Source: Eledone cirrhosa (lineage: Eukaryota; Mollusca; Cephalopoda; Octopoda; Eledonidae). From it: 64,000 nucleotides of DNA. The position numbers and the translations under genes are program-made. Position 1 is the stretch's first letter. Each line of letters begins with the position of its first letter. Positions 20,618-32,342 of the stretch are shown one piece after another. The notes beneath the pieces were generated by a model that was given only the letters and a program-made list of their open reading frames with translations, searched no databases and had not been told where the DNA came from. Where the stretch lies: contig OZ024757.1 in NCBI GenBank assembly GCA_964016885.1, positions 27,773,954 through 27,837,953 on the forward strand. Direction: 5' to 3'.

Positions 20618-20700
20618 TATATTTATTGTAAGAACAGATTAAAGTTTAAGCAACGAATCGCTGGTTTCACCTTTAACGGGATCTTCTGAAACTATTATTA
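20618..20700 (-). repeat. Interspersed repeat J, reverse copy
   Basis: AACAGATTAAAGTTTAAGCA, AACGAATCGCTGGTTTCACC, TTTAACGGGATCTTCTGAAA. Inverted relative to 17395-17480. Confidence 0.65.
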
Positions 20701-20705
20701 TTATT

Positions 20706-20890
20706 GGATTGGCAGTATCGGTAGAGGGTCGGACGCCATGCTTTGCAGCAAAGAGTTACAGCCCTTTATGGTCTGAGTTCAAATCCAGCCGAGGTTAACT
20801 TTGCCTTTCATCCTTACGGGGTCGATAAAATAAAGTACCAGTAATGCACTGGGGTAATTGCTGGCCTTGTGGCAAAATTAGAAATAATAA
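20706..20890 (+). mobile_element. SINE family A, full length
   Basis: Head GGATTGGCAGTATCGGTAGA with tRNA-Lys-like D-arm TCGGTAGAG, box-B region GAGTTCAAATCCAGCC, core TTTCATCCTTACGGGGTCGA, tail TGCTGGCCTTGTGGCAAAAT. The best sense reference copy in the window. Confidence 0.9.
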
Positions 20891-21074
20891 ACAATTATTA
20901 TATATATATATAACTGTATATACACACACACATGCATACTCACACATAAATACATAATACAATCACACACATAGACTAAATTGGCAAAACATTTCTTTTA
21001 ACAGAGGGAAAGAAGAAAAACAACAGAAATAGAAAGGATGGAAGCACTGAGAAAATATTGTTGACCTACATAGG

Positions 21075-21698
<624 letters not shown>

Positions 21699-21746
<48 letters not shown>
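21699..21746. repeat. (CA)n microsatellite
   Basis: About 24 CA units. Confidence 0.95.
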
Positions 21747-21748
<2 letters not shown>

Positions 21749-22369
21749 ATAAATAGAGAAAGAAAAACAAAGTAACAAAAAAAATACCCTTCTCAATACA
21801 CAAACCACCTACATGCATACGTACATGCATATGTAGAATCGTACATGGTGTACGTGCATGTTCATGCTCATAGTAGCACACATGTACACACAAATCAACA
21901 CACACTCATGCATACACTCGCAACAACATCAAGATTTCAAGGAGAGGTGTTTTCATTAAGAAAGACAAATGAGGTGATGGGCGGAAAAGGAGAGGTGGAG
22001 TGGAGTGGAATATACCACCACCTATTACCCACCTCCCAGCAAAAATAAATTTCCGTTAACCAATATTGTTGTTTACAAAATAACCTTATCTAAGAGTGGA
22101 CAACCGATTCCTTGTTGAATAAAATAGTGTTTTTTCCTTTTCTTTTTGTTACTCAAGTGCCCAAGCAAGAGAGAGCAAACAAGGCAGATTTTATTTTAAT
22201 AATGCCATTTGGTGAGTTAGGTTTTCATAAGCAATCTGGGTCACCCAAGTGACATATATAATATTCCCCTGCTTTTCTTTGCTTTTTAAATTGTGTCTTT
22301 ATCTTTTACCATGTGAAGGAAGGGGATATTTTACAAGAAAAGTTTTTTATTTGTAGAGACATCTTTAGT

Positions 22370-22625
22370 CCTTTTGAAACCACTTGAAACCTCCCCTGGT
22401 CCTACGATACAAAACTTTATTTTAAAGTGTTTAAATTTATCTAAAAAAAAACCTTCAATTTTATTCTAATTTTATATAAGTATGTTTAAGTTAAGCTCCG
22501 AACAGCAACTTAATGTTTAGAAAATCAGTTATTTTACTAAATCCATCCACACTCTGGATTATTTGAAAACCATAAGTAGGATTTCTCTTTAGAAATATAG
22601 TAACAAAATGCATGATTTAAGATTA
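22370..22625 (+). mobile_element. MITE family D, diverged
   Basis: AGTCCTTTTGAAACCACTTG, AATTTATCTAAAAAAAAACC, TTATTTTACTAAATCCATCC, then ACCATAAGTAGG and TTTAGAAATATAGTAAC. Confidence 0.6.
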
Positions 22626-22724
22626 TGAAAAAATTTAGAAGAAACAATATTTTTTAAATGGTGTTATTAAACCCAGTTGGTTTTGACTGACTATCCACAG
22701 ACATATAGAGTCGTCATTAATGTA

Positions 22725-22762
22725 TGTTTTTCCATGCTAGCATGGGTTGGACAGATTGTCAT
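22725..22762 (-). repeat. SINE family B 3' scrap
   Basis: TTCCATGCTAGCATGGGTTG. Confidence 0.55.
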
Positions 22763-22799
22763 AGACCACATCAGTACTTAATAGGAACTACAGTCCTCA

Positions 22800-23000
22800 C
22801 AGATTGGGCCAGGCACCATATCATGTTTACATACATTCTGGGATGGGCATGGTTTACTACAGCTGCAGATATAGTGTAGGCGACAAAATGTTACAAGGAT
22901 GACCTGAAAGTAACATTGAAAACCATGAGCATTGACACAGAATCTTGAGAACAGCTTTCTCAGAACAAACTCCTATGCCTCCTATGGTGCACTCTCATCA
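22800..23000 (+). pseudogene. LINE C-terminal fragment
   Basis: At 22885 the plus strand reads KCYKDDLKVTLKTMSIDTES, a stop, then EQLSQNK. Y.D.LK..L......D...WE.LA is a recognisable late segment of LINE polyproteins. The upstream part is unreadable. Confidence 0.65.
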
Positions 23001-23404
23001 ACCTTTGGAAAAGAACAGAACCCTGGTTGCCACCCTCAGCAGGGTATTGTTCATCATGAGCAGTAAACCACTATGACAAAAATAATCCTGTCACTATATT
23101 GCAGGGTTTTGGTAAATAGAAGTCACAAGCTTTGAAAGACTGATACCTCGGATCACTGCCTCTTCAGCAGCGAGCATATTTCAATTTGCGAGAAACTGGA
23201 ATCTGCAGGAAGAGTATGGGGCTCCTTGAAAGGTTAAAGATCAATGTGATGATGTCTGGAGCTTGTGTGTGAGTGTAACAGTCCATTGTACTCTGAAATC
23301 ATCATGTATTGGTATCCACTACCAGCTGGACATCTATGTTAGCTTGGAAGGACAGATCACCACCAGTGAATTACAAGGAAATATCATTTATTTAATTATA
23401 AATT

Positions 23405-23740
23405 CTTCACATCGAAACAAATGTTTGCAATAGGAGACTCCCCGAAAGGTAAAAGGGTAAAGACCCTCTTTGGTCGTGAACGACTGTAGGATTTGCACCT
23501 AGAAAGTTCCTCGTGTGAGGGGCACGGTGATCACCACTCTTCATTATGTTAGATGACACACTCATTAGAAGAAAGATTTCAGGATAGATTCCATATATGG
23601 AAACAAAAGTTTGCAATGGAGGGGATTCTACTAAAGTCAGTAATTTGTAATAAATCTTGTGGAAAGGAGAGGTAGGGTAAGCATCTCTCCCTCTTAAAAC
23701 TGTGTTAGATGACACACTCATTAGGAGGAAATACATTGCA
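23405..23740. repeat. Imperfectly duplicated unclassified repeat
   Basis: GTTAGATGACACACTCATTA occurs at 23549 and 23704, and ACAAATGTTTGCAATAGGAG / ACAAAAGTTTGCAATGGAGG at 23418 and 23603. The 109-residue minus frame repeats FLLMSVSSN because of this duplication; it is not a convincing gene. Confidence 0.55.
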
Positions 23741-23854
23741 GTTGTTGTTAATTTAGATATTTTGTACAGAAGCAGTTAACTGGCAACAGTGTCTGACATC
23801 TTTATCACATCTGGCAGGAACCTTTTCTAGTATTCCTTAACATATTTACAACAG

Positions 23855-24030
23855 CTGTGTGTGTGTATGTATATATGTATATGTTTTAATATATGTATTT
23901 ATATCTATATGTGCGTGTGTGTATGTATATAGGTATGTTTAAATATATGTATATGTGTGTGTATATATGTATATATATATATGTATGTATATGTGTGTAT
24001 GTATATATATATATATATATTTATATTATA
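23855..24030. repeat. (TGTATATA)n microsatellite
   Basis: Interrupted TG/TA repeat. Confidence 0.9.
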
Positions 24031-24074
24031 AATACAGTGTACCAGCAATGAATAACTGCACTCATTGTGTGAGC

Positions 24075-24345
24075 ATAAATATCAGTAACCTATACTATCA
24101 CTACCTCAATGATATATGCCTGGAAGATTCTATCTGGCAAGCAGAACTCTAGGCATATGTCTCCTCGTGGTCCCAGCAGATAGAATGTAGAAGGCATTAC
24201 CCAGGAGGACAGCAAGGGAAATGCATTGAAACAGCCATTTCATCTCATGGGACTCACTCCTTTGTGTAATCAACTCTGCCATGACAGCAGCAAAGGAGGG
24301 AGGTAGTTCATAGCTCCGCTCCAATGACAAACCTATCTCCCCAAT
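24075..24345 (-). pseudogene. LINE C-terminal fragment with 3' flank
   Basis: The minus strand reads AELITQRSESHEMKW then LFQCISLAVLLGNAFYILSA. The RW.FQ.IS.A...GNA motif is recognised from non-LTR elements. The 3' flank (CACTACCTCAATGATATATG) matches 6265-6290. Confidence 0.7.
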
Positions 24346-24371
24346 GTGAGAGTATCTATGTAGTCCTTTAA

Positions 24372-24543
24372 CCCTTTAGCATTTAAACCGGCTGCATCCG
24401 GCCAGAATTCTCTCACCCCTTTCTGTTCAAACCGGCTGTAACTGGCCACTCATACTATTGTTAACGCATTGTTCTCAAAATAAATAACATCAAAATCTCA
24501 TACGATATTATGTGAGATAAAGCCTAATGTAAATGCTAGAGGG
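24372..24543 (+). mobile_element. MITE family C, complete
   Basis: TTAA at 24368-24371 and 24544-24547. Starts CCCTTTAGCATTTAAACCGG and ends AAATGCTAGAGGG. Internal CTGGCCACTCATAC and ACATCAAAATCTCATACG. 172 bp, about 45 bp shorter than other copies. Confidence 0.85.
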
Positions 24544-24918
24544 TTAATGGGAAGAAAGACACATTCGATAATGTAGTTCTAGATACATTAGTGACTGAAG
24601 AAAAGCTATGAAGAGTTATAGCTGCAGAAATAAAGGGTCATGAGTAAAGAGATCAGATGCACTTGTCATCTCTTTCTGATCTGGATGTCATAAACAAGAA
24701 AACAAACAAACATTGTACAAACTCCCACTAAAAAAAAGTTATGCCAGATTTGAAAAAAAACTAAGTACTGTGTTCAACATGATCAGCACAATCCTATCAA
24801 GGTGGGGCCCCAGAGTGGCCAGAGCCCTAATGACTGACAGCATTAATAGAATAAATGTATATATAAATTAATCAAATATCATATATATATATATATGTGT
24901 GTGTGATGTGTATGTGTC

Positions 24919-25060
24919 AGGTTCAATCGAGGGTAACCAAAGTAAGTAAGGTACTCAATACATTAGTAGAGTGTATACAATAAATATTATATAGAAACGG
25001 TTTTTCTGATGATTTCCTTCGACTGAAACAGTTCTAGTCCTGTAGAAGCCATTTCTATAT

Positions 25061-25095
<35 letters not shown>

Positions 25096-25153
25096 TGAGA
25101 GAAATAGCTTCTACAGGACTAGATGTATTTCATTCAAAGGAAATCATCACTTA
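24919..25153. mobile_element. Hairpin element with about 50-bp arms around (TA)n/(GA)n
   Basis: Arms 25008-25057 and 25100-25149 are inverted copies (core CTAGTCCTGTAGAAGC against GCTTCTACAGGACTAG, outer GATGATTTCC/GGAAATCATC). The left body GGTTCAATCGAGGGTAACC..GGTACTCAATACATTAGTAGAGTG resembles the AGTACTCAATA..TAGTAGAGTG body of the 31.3-kb hairpin element. A further arm copy with body is at 50504-50580 in reverse. Confidence 0.6.
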
Positions 25154-25164
25154 AATAAGGATTT

Positions 25165-25333
25165 CTAATTTAGGCACGAGGCCAATAATTTGTTGAGAAG
25201 GGGATTATATCATCCCCAGTAGATTAACAACCAAGTTGATTTCAGCAGGATTTGAACTCGGAATGTCAAGAGCTGGAATATATACTGCTAAGCATTGTCC
25301 GATGCTTTAACAACTGTGCTAATCTCCTACCTT
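25165..25333 (-). repeat. SINE family A, diverged
   Basis: TTCTAATTTAGGCACGAGGC, AGCAGGATTTGAACTCGGAA, degraded head. Confidence 0.65.
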
Positions 25334-25650
25334 AAACCATACAATAATAATTAATACTCAAAACATTCAATCATATTATTTATTAACAAACAACACAAAA
25401 TTTTTTTTATTAAGAATTAAAATAATCTCTGCACACACACACCCACACACAATATCTATAATTCTTATATTTATAAATATATATATTTGTGTGTGTGTAT
25501 TATATATATATAATGATTTTCTCGCCCGGAAATGATGTATAAGCTGGTATGATCAGTAGGATAATGTTAAACGAGCGTAAGTAGAGCAAATAGGGTGTGT
25601 ATGTGTATGTGTGTGTGTGTGTATATAAATATATATATATATATATATAC

Positions 25651-26326
25651 GGGAAAAAAATGAAACAAAATTTCATTTCTCACTCTTAGTACGGCTGTTA
25701 CTTAAATATAAGTATGTATACGTACATACATATATGTATACAGACGTACAGTAGTATGTATATATATATACATACATGCACACATATATATATGTACGTA
25801 TGAATTTACCGAACATTTATTATAATGCTTGGTGTGTTTGTAAACAAACATCCCGAATTAAGCCGTACAGTGTTTAGCAACCATCGTTGCTCTTTTGTTC
25901 AACACTGACAAAGGAAAGATGTACTAGTTTCAAGCTTATTAGCTATCGTCAGCAACGTATACCTTCCTGCCAGGTGATTGAACGTCTGAAAGTATATACT
26001 TTCCTTATGCATATTAACGGCTGAGCAGCCTAATTTGCATATTGAGTGAGTTAATCGGCTGGGCGCACCGAAAACGATAAACGGAAAAAATGAAACAAAA
26101 TTTCATTTCTCACTCTTAGTACGGCTGAAACTAGTACATCGAAGAGCAACGATGGTTGCTAAACACTGTACGGCTTAATTTGGGATGTTTGTTTACAAAC
26201 ACACCGAGCATTATAATAAATGTTCGGTAAATCCATACGTACATATATATATGTGTACATGTATGTATATATATATACATACTACTGTACGTCTGTATAC
26301 ATATATGTATGTACGTATACATACTT
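25651..26326. mobile_element. Large inverted-repeat structure with 185-bp arms and internal direct repeat
   Basis: Arm 25710-25894 is the near-exact reverse complement of 26142-26326 (a handful of mismatches by eye, all substitutions). GATGTACTAGTTTCA extends the arms inward, with a 22-bp indel. A 46-bp block (ATGAAACAAAATTTCATTTC, ACTCTTAGTACGGCTG) is repeated directly at 25651-25697 and 26081-26127. The central segment 25935-26080 is GC-richer than its surroundings and unique in the window. No coding frame. Element class unknown. Confidence 0.75.
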
Positions 26327-26589
26327 ATATATATATATATATAAATACATATATATATATATATAGGTGTACTTAATACATGTAAGAGTTTATTTAGTCA
26401 CGTGTAGTTGGTGATTCATTACATTGCTACGCTGGGCTTCCCATCTCAATGTGCATCCATTAAGGTGACAAAACAAATTCACAGAAGTGAGAAATTTTGT
26501 GTTAGGGATAGGGTGAATCATCGGTTTTGAATGAATCAATATATATTATTCTATTACCACCTACAAGAGCAGTGGGTTGGCAGATTCTT

Positions 26590-27033
26590 TAGAGCATTGG
26601 ACACAACGTTTTGTGGTATTTAGTTACACCCCTTTACATCCTGAGTTCAAATATTGTCAAGCTTTACTTTGCTTTATATCTTTCCTGGGTCGATAAAATT
26701 ATTCCAAATTCTTGATTTTCAAAATTGATTGAAAATCAGAGGCAATGTGTTTGATTAGAAATATGGTAAAGAAAGGGTTGATGACTGCCAATTTGGCATC
26801 TAATAGTATTTCTAATTTAGAAACAAAGCCATCAATTAGTGAGAAGGGGAAAGCCAAATAAATTGACCCCCAGTACTTGAGAGGTACTTTATTTTATTGA
26901 CCACAGAAGGACGAAAGGTAAAGTTGATCTCAGCTGGATTTTAACTCAGATGGTATTGTAAAGAGTCTAAACAAATACAACAAAGTATTCTCTCAGAAAC
27001 TCTAATGATTCTGTGAATTCACTGCCCCTTTGC
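26590..27033. repeat. SINE family A copies (plus then minus) around MITE D fragment
   Basis: 26590-26700 sense family A (CCTGAGTTCAAATATTGTCA, GGGTCGATAAAATTA). 26700-26783 family D 3' half ending GAAAGGGTTGA. 26812-27033 reverse family A with GGGGAAAGCCAAATAAATTG and GGATTTTAACTCAG. Confidence 0.6.
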
Positions 27034-27279
27034 CGCCTATAATAATGACGTCATAATTATGAAACAAGAAAAAACAAGCCAAACAAATAGTAGTATTTAC
27101 ATGTAGGTATCAAGATTAAAAATGAATTACGCCAGATCTATCTTACCAGCTGTAATATTGATAAAGCAACCAAGGCATTAAATCAGAGATTATGAAAGAG
27201 GTGAAACCAAAGAGAAGAATTATATCAAACCACCAATAACAAAAAATCCTACATTGGCAACTTTTCAATAAATAATACT

Positions 27280-27345
27280 AATAATGATAATAATGATGGT
27301 GATGATGATAATAATAATAAAAATAATGATGATGATGATGATAAT
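27280..27345. repeat. (AAT/GAT)n microsatellite
   Basis: ATAATAATGATGATGATG and similar triplets. Confidence 0.85.
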
Positions 27346-28100
27346 GAAACAAATTAATGGGTTAGCAGCAATTTGGAGATATTAAGTTGCCAGCATAACT
27401 CATAACTTCTATGATGCGAGCTAATGTAGAAGCTTATACATGGTTGCCTCAACCTGCTGGAAATAGTAGCCAAATCTCTTGCATTACACCCTACAACAAC
27501 AACAAATGTTTTAAGGCCATTTTCTCTGCCATAGTAGAAGTTAACCTTGCAGATCCTATGACGGGTTTCATACTCATCATGGGGTCCTAATTAAAGCAAG
27601 ATAAGAGCAAAAGATGGACATGACTGGAAAATCGTTGATTAGCGCTATACTAGAACTGCAGCCCTGATTAAAACACCCAAGAGAACTCCACTGAGGTCAA
27701 TTAAACAAAGCTATGCAATTGCAAGAGAACTCCTATGAGATGCAGCCTCATATGAGGTCAGCTAAACAAACGTATGTAAATGTGATCTGCAACAAGAATA
27801 ATTTTCTGGTTGAAATAGACATTGTGATGAAAATAGTTCTAAAGAGGATTCATAAGCTTCAAAGAACCTCTTTTTCCTCAGGCCTGCTGTTTAACTACAG
27901 TTTTATAATGTGAAACAGGCAGTGCTGGAGTTACCATTTTGCTTAGGTGTGTTTAAACACAGGGTCCCATTGGCCAAGGGATCCAATCTTCCTGACAAAA
28001 ACTTTTTTACCTCCTTCAAAGCCCAAGTATGGGGCCTCATAACCTAACTAGCACAGGGCCTCATCTGTCCTAAATCCGGCACTGGAAACAGGTTAGAAAG
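27345..28100. other. Intergenic with ancient repeat remnant, no gene seen
   Basis: GTTGCCTCAACCTGCTGGAA and ATAGTAGCCAAATCTC (27445-27480) match a diverged repeat seen at 8430, 41000, 42140 and 44660. No supported exon. Confidence 0.4.
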
Positions 28101-28134
28101 AAATTGTCACCTGGATGGATCACCATCCTGTCCC

Positions 28135-28455
28135 AGTTCACCCTATAAGGTAGTCTTGCTGATGCCATGACAAAATACACCCACCTAGTCCACCTTGTAA
28201 TGTGGTGGTATTGGTGCCATGACAGAAAGCACCCAGTCCACTCCATAAGGTGGTAGTGCAGATGCCATGAAAAATAGCTCTTAATACATGCTGTGAAGTG
28301 TTTAGTGTTAGGAAGGGCATCCAGCCACAGAAAAGCAAGCCCAAAACTGAATATACGAGCCAGACATGGTCACCTGATATGTCTAACCTTATAATGTGAC
28401 AGACAGTTTAACTCATGCGAGCATGGAAAATAGACATCAAATGGTGATGAGGATA
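28135..28455 (+). repeat. SINE family B with three 5' modules
   Basis: Modules at about 28140, 28195 and 28240 (CCACCTTGTAATGTGGTGG, CCACTCCATAAGGTGGTAG), then GTTAGGAAGGGCATCCAGCC, CATGCGAGCATGGAAAATAG and GATGAGGAT. Confidence 0.75.
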
Positions 28456-28565
28456 TTACGGAACTGAATTCTATGAACAACTAGGTGAATTGAAGCAATG
28501 CTTTTTCTCCTCTTATAACATAGAATATTTTTCGTTCATTTGTTGTTGTTTTTTTCTTTTCTACA

Positions 28566-28612
28566 GGTATACCCATGTTAGCATGGAAGATGGATATAAA
28601 TGATGATGATGT
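28566..28612 (+). repeat. SINE family B 3' tail
   Basis: CCCATGTTAGCATGGAAGAT then GATGATGATG. Confidence 0.65.
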
Positions 28613-29046
28613 ATGAAATGTGAACTTTATATAACTGAGATTGAGGTGTTTTCATAAACTATAATAAGAGATGACAAATTTGATCCCGAAATTTGAATTC
28701 ACCAAATCAATAACATTTATATTTATATACATTTTCTTTTTTTCTCTTTTATTGAATTTTAATTCAAGTTCAAATTTCAGATATTATCCTATCTTGATTC
28801 CTGTTTAGGAAAACAACTCCATGTTATTAATTCAAAATTAAAGAAAAATAAAATAAAATAAAAGCAAAAAAATCCCATCCCCTAATTTCTATTCTTGGAT
28901 GTTAATAAAATTTGTGACCATACTACATATAAACTACACCCTTAATCCTAAAAAAAATTGTTGTAGAACAGGGCTGGTTTGATATAAAAAAGTGAATAAA
29001 TATTTGAACTAGACAAAATATTGGGATACATTTTTTGTATCATTAA

Positions 29047-29267
29047 CCCTTTAGCATTTACATTACTTTATAAATACTATTATATTTTCGTAGTAAAGGC
29101 TTTACCTCACATAATTATCTCACGTAATATCGAATCTATGAGATTTTTATATTATTTATTTTGAGAATATTACCTTAACATCAGTATGAGTGGCCGGTTA
29201 CAGCCGGTTTGAATAGAAAGAAGTGAGAGAATTCTGGCCGGATATGGCTGGTTTAAATGCTAAAGGG
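29047..29267 (-). mobile_element. MITE family C, complete
   Basis: TTAA at 29043-29046 and 29268-29271. Ends CCCTTTAGCATTTACATTAC and GGTTTAAATGCTAAAGGG are inverted over their first 15 bp. Clean copy, 221 bp. Confidence 0.9.
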
Positions 29268-29429
29268 TTAAAATGTTAAATTATAAATTCCTAATTACTA
29301 GCTACATGTGACTTCCTTGAAAAATCCTATCATGCGCAGGTAATTATTATCTCTGACCTACTGAAAACTCATTAACTGCACTTATTAACAAGTTATATGT
29401 CTGCTCAAACACAATAACAACCTCTACAC

Positions 29430-29994
29430 CAGAGATTCTCAAAGTTGGCACTACTGCCCCTGGGGGGCATTGAGAAGGTCCAGGGGGGCGCTGGAGCCTA
29501 AGAGGGCAGTGGGGGTGGTAGAGATGATATAATGGTTTCTTATATAGGCACAAGGCCAGTAATTTGGGGGGAGGGGAAAGTCGATTAAATCGACCCAGTG
29601 CATGACTGGTACTTTATTTTATCGACCCCATAAGGATGAAAGGCAAAGTTAACTTCGGCGGGATTTGAGCTCAGATCATAAAGAGCCGTAACTCTATGCT
29701 GCAAAGCATGACGTCCGACCCTCTACCGATACTGCCAATCCACTGCCCTCAGTAGAGATAATATAATAGTATATTAAATATCAAATAATACATATTATTT
29801 ATAAATATAGTAAAATAAAAGAATATATAATATTTATTTATACATAGTATTTATTATATTATTTATTATATATCAATTAACGATTTTATTTATTATATAT
29901 TACGTGTAGACAAGTCTCTCTGGAAATAAGGGAGCACTGAGGGTATTGCGTGGCCATAAGTGGGATGATCGCCTGAAAAGTTTAAAAACTTCTG
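29430..29994. mobile_element. hAT-like nonautonomous element, carries a SINE
   Basis: Left end CAGAGATTCTCAAAGTTGG and right end AAGTTTAAAAACTTCTG form an imperfect terminal inverted repeat (CAGA.(A/G)TT(C/T)T). Flanking 8-mers CTCTACAC (29422-29429) and CTATACAG (29995-30002) agree at 6 of 8 positions, as expected of an old hAT target duplication. G-run sequence follows the left end. No transposase frame. Confidence 0.6.
29536..29745 (-). mobile_element. SINE family A, full length, inside hAT-like element
   Basis: TATAGGCACAAGGCCAGTAA, GGGGAAAGTCGATTAAATCG, CGGCGGGATTTGAGCTCAGA, head CTCTACCGATACTGCCAATC. Confidence 0.85.
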
Positions 29995-30169
29995 CTATAC
30001 AGTAACAGTGGCAACAATGTAAACATAAGACATCACCAGATAGAAACCTTCTAAACAATATAGTTGAACTTCTGACTAGACAAGTTCAACATGTACTAAC
30101 ATATTTTACAATCATGGCTGTTTAATTTCCACTATCACAAATCACATGACTGATAACACAATAATGGTT

Positions 30170-30245
30170 ACTAATTTAGGCACAAGGCCAGCAATTTAGG
30201 TGAATGGTTAATCAATTAAATCAACCCTAGAAATTGACTGGTACA
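30170..30245 (-). repeat. SINE family A tail
   Basis: CTAATTTAGGCACAAGGCCA and AATCAATTAAATCAACCC. Confidence 0.65.
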
Positions 30246-30348
30246 ACACATTCTAACAACTCATTCACTCATCCAATTTACTACCCTGTCAGATGTACTG
30301 TGCTTGTTTTAGCTGAATCTATGCTGAAGAGTTTAGTAGAGTCTAACC

Positions 30349-30525
30349 CTTAAACATTAGCAGAATCAATTCCTTAAACATTATCAGAGTGCATTCCTTA
30401 AACATTATCAGAGTCCAGCCCTTAAAGATTAGCAGAGTCCATTCCTTAAAGGTTAGCAGAGTTCATTCTGTAAACATTAGCAGAGTTCACTGTTTCGAAT
30501 TTAGTAGAGTCTACTCTGTTCTAAA
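30349..30525. repeat. 24-bp minisatellite, about seven units
   Basis: Unit close to CCTTAAACATTAGCAGAGTC plus CATT, diverging outward (last units CTGTAAACATTAGCAGAGTT and TTTCGAATTTAGTAGAGTC). Confidence 0.85.
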
Positions 30526-30892
30526 CATCCACAGCAGGTCTCTAGTCTGAAGCTAAGCTATGAGTCATAGTATTTTCCTTTTTTTATTACAGCACTCTGG
30601 AAAGCTTTGAAAAAATAAAAAGGTTGTAGGCATACGCCTACCTCTTCAAAGAAAGATTAAAATGTTTCTTCTTTTTTTTTTGTGTGTGATTTAGTCAGAA
30701 GAGGAAGGACAGTTCCCAGGACCTTTGCATGTTCTTTGAGGCTGGTGAAATTGTTGCACTTGATGTTCACATTAAATATTTGTAAGGGAAAATTTGAGTG
30801 TGCAGAGAAGGATCATGGTGGGGGCTTGGGTGGTGTGTAATCTGGCCTTATATCATATTGATTTTATTATTGTGTTATCAGTAGGGTAGCAC

Positions 30893-31135
30893 ATGGTTTA
30901 GTGGTTAGAGCTTTGAGCTCACAAATGTAGGGTTCTGAGTTTGAATCCCAGACGGGCAGTGCGTTGTGTTCTTGAGCAAAACACTTTATTTCACGTTGCT
31001 CCAGTTCACTCAGCTGTAGAAATGAGTTGTGACGTCACTGGTGCCTAGCTATATTAGCCATTGCCTTTCATTTGGATAACATCGGTGGCATGTTTTGCAG
31101 TAATTAAGCTCAATGGACCTTGGTTCAGAGCATAT
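30893..31135 (+). repeat. tRNA-like SINE family T, full length
   Basis: Box A-like TGGTTTAGTGG at 30895 and box B-like GAGTTTGAATCCC at 30938 give the pol III promoter layout; then GCGTTGTGTTCTTGAGCAAA and CACTTTATTTCACGTTGCTC. Confidence 0.75.
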
Positions 31136-31141
31136 ATGTAT

Positions 31142-31205
31142 ATAATCATTACCGTTTAACGTCCATTTTTCATGCTAGCATTAGTTAGATGAGTTATTCT
31201 ATTGT
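31142..31205 (-). repeat. SINE family B 3' end
   Basis: CCGTTTAACGTCCATTTTTC and ATGCTAGCATTAGTTAGATG. Confidence 0.7.
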
Positions 31206-31261
31206 GAACAATGCCAGGTCAGGTGACAATGTCTTGCTCATACAGATATATATATATATAT

Positions 31262-31423
31262 ATATATAACGGAGGAAATGTGGTAAGGAACCAGGTGGAC
31301 CATAACGCACCAAAGTACTCAATAGTTAGGGTAGTAGAGTGGGTAATAGGAACAAGTAAGACCCCGACGGCTGAGCTCAAGCCGTTTCGACGGCTAATTC
31401 TGGTCGGGGTCTTACTTGTTCCT
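31262..31423 (+). mobile_element. Hairpin element H1, second copy
   Basis: Body GGAGGAAATGTGGTAAGGAA, CCAGGTGGACCATAACG, GTAGTAGAGTGGGTAATAGG, then perfect 21-bp arms 31348-31368 and 31403-31423 (AAGTAAGACCCCGAC against its inverse) with inner AGCCGTTTCGACGGCT. Flanked by (TA)n on both sides, as at 2.6 kb. Confidence 0.7.
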
Positions 31424-31494
31424 ATATATATATATATATATATATATATCTGACAGGCTTCCCCGCAATTTCCCTCACAAGGCATTTATTGAAC

Positions 31495-31605
31495 CATGGC
31501 TATGATGGAAAACACTTGCCCAAAGTACCATGCAGTGGGATTGAATCTAAAACCATGTAATCACAAAGCAAACTTCCTGACCCCTTGACCAGATTTATCG
31601 AATTA
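31495..31605 (-). repeat. tRNA-like SINE family U fragment
   Basis: AACACTTGCCCAAAGTACCA, TGCAGTGGGATTGAATCTAA, TCACAAAGCAAACTTCCTGA. Confidence 0.6.
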
Positions 31606-32059
31606 CATAAAATAAGAATATAGAAGCAACTCGTTATAGATTTACTTATTATTCTTGTGAAACTTACAAGAATAACGGCTTTAGAAGCTGTACTAACTGT
31701 AAGTAATTTTCAATGCTAATAAGTAAGATTATCTGTACAAGTTCAAATATTCTTTAAGCCACTGTAAGTTGTAAGATTAATTCAGATTAAGATTAAAAAA
31801 GCAACAAAACTTCCACTCATAAATAACAACAACAGGAGGACTTTTAAACAGTGTTGACCTCGCCTCTCACATTGATCCAGCAAATGCCATGAGACTCAGT
31901 CCCTTCCTCCAGACCAAGTTAAAAATGTTATGTCTGTCCCAAGCTACAGAGGGTCATCAAACAAAAGCTAATTCTAGTTTCATTGACATTAAGCAACTGA
32001 AAATGCAAGACATGAATCCAGTCCATTGCAGCATTAATCTCCCAGCGGATGTTGCTCAC

Positions 32060-32205
32060 AGTACTTATTTTCAGTTGAATGGACTGCAACAATGTGAAAT
32101 AAAGTATATTGTTTAAGAATACAAAATACTACTCTGTCCAGGAATCAAACCTATGCTATTACAATCATGAGCTCAACATCTTAACTATTAGGCTACATAC
32201 CTCCA
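32060..32205 (-). repeat. tRNA-like SINE family T, reverse
   Basis: AATGTGAAATAAAGTATATT, CAGGAATCAAACCTATG (box B inverse), CATCTTAACTATTAGGCTAC (box A inverse). Confidence 0.6.
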
Positions 32206-32254
32206 GACCAAACCAATAAAAACTAAAAATAAAAATAAAAATTCTAAAGATTGT

Positions 32255-32255
32255 G

Positions 32256-32340
<85 letters not shown>
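32255..32340. repeat. (TA)n microsatellite
   Basis: TA with TTATAT interruptions. Confidence 0.95.

Positions 32341-32342
<2 letters not shown>

Noticed and set aside
20706..20780. tRNA-like segment with D-arm and box B
   Set aside because: It is the head of SINE family A, repeated many times and followed by the SINE body, so not a tRNA gene.
30893..30960. Possible tRNA gene from box A and box B spacing
   Set aside because: No complete cloverleaf; the sequence continues as SINE family T with copies at 50835, 52468 and 56785.
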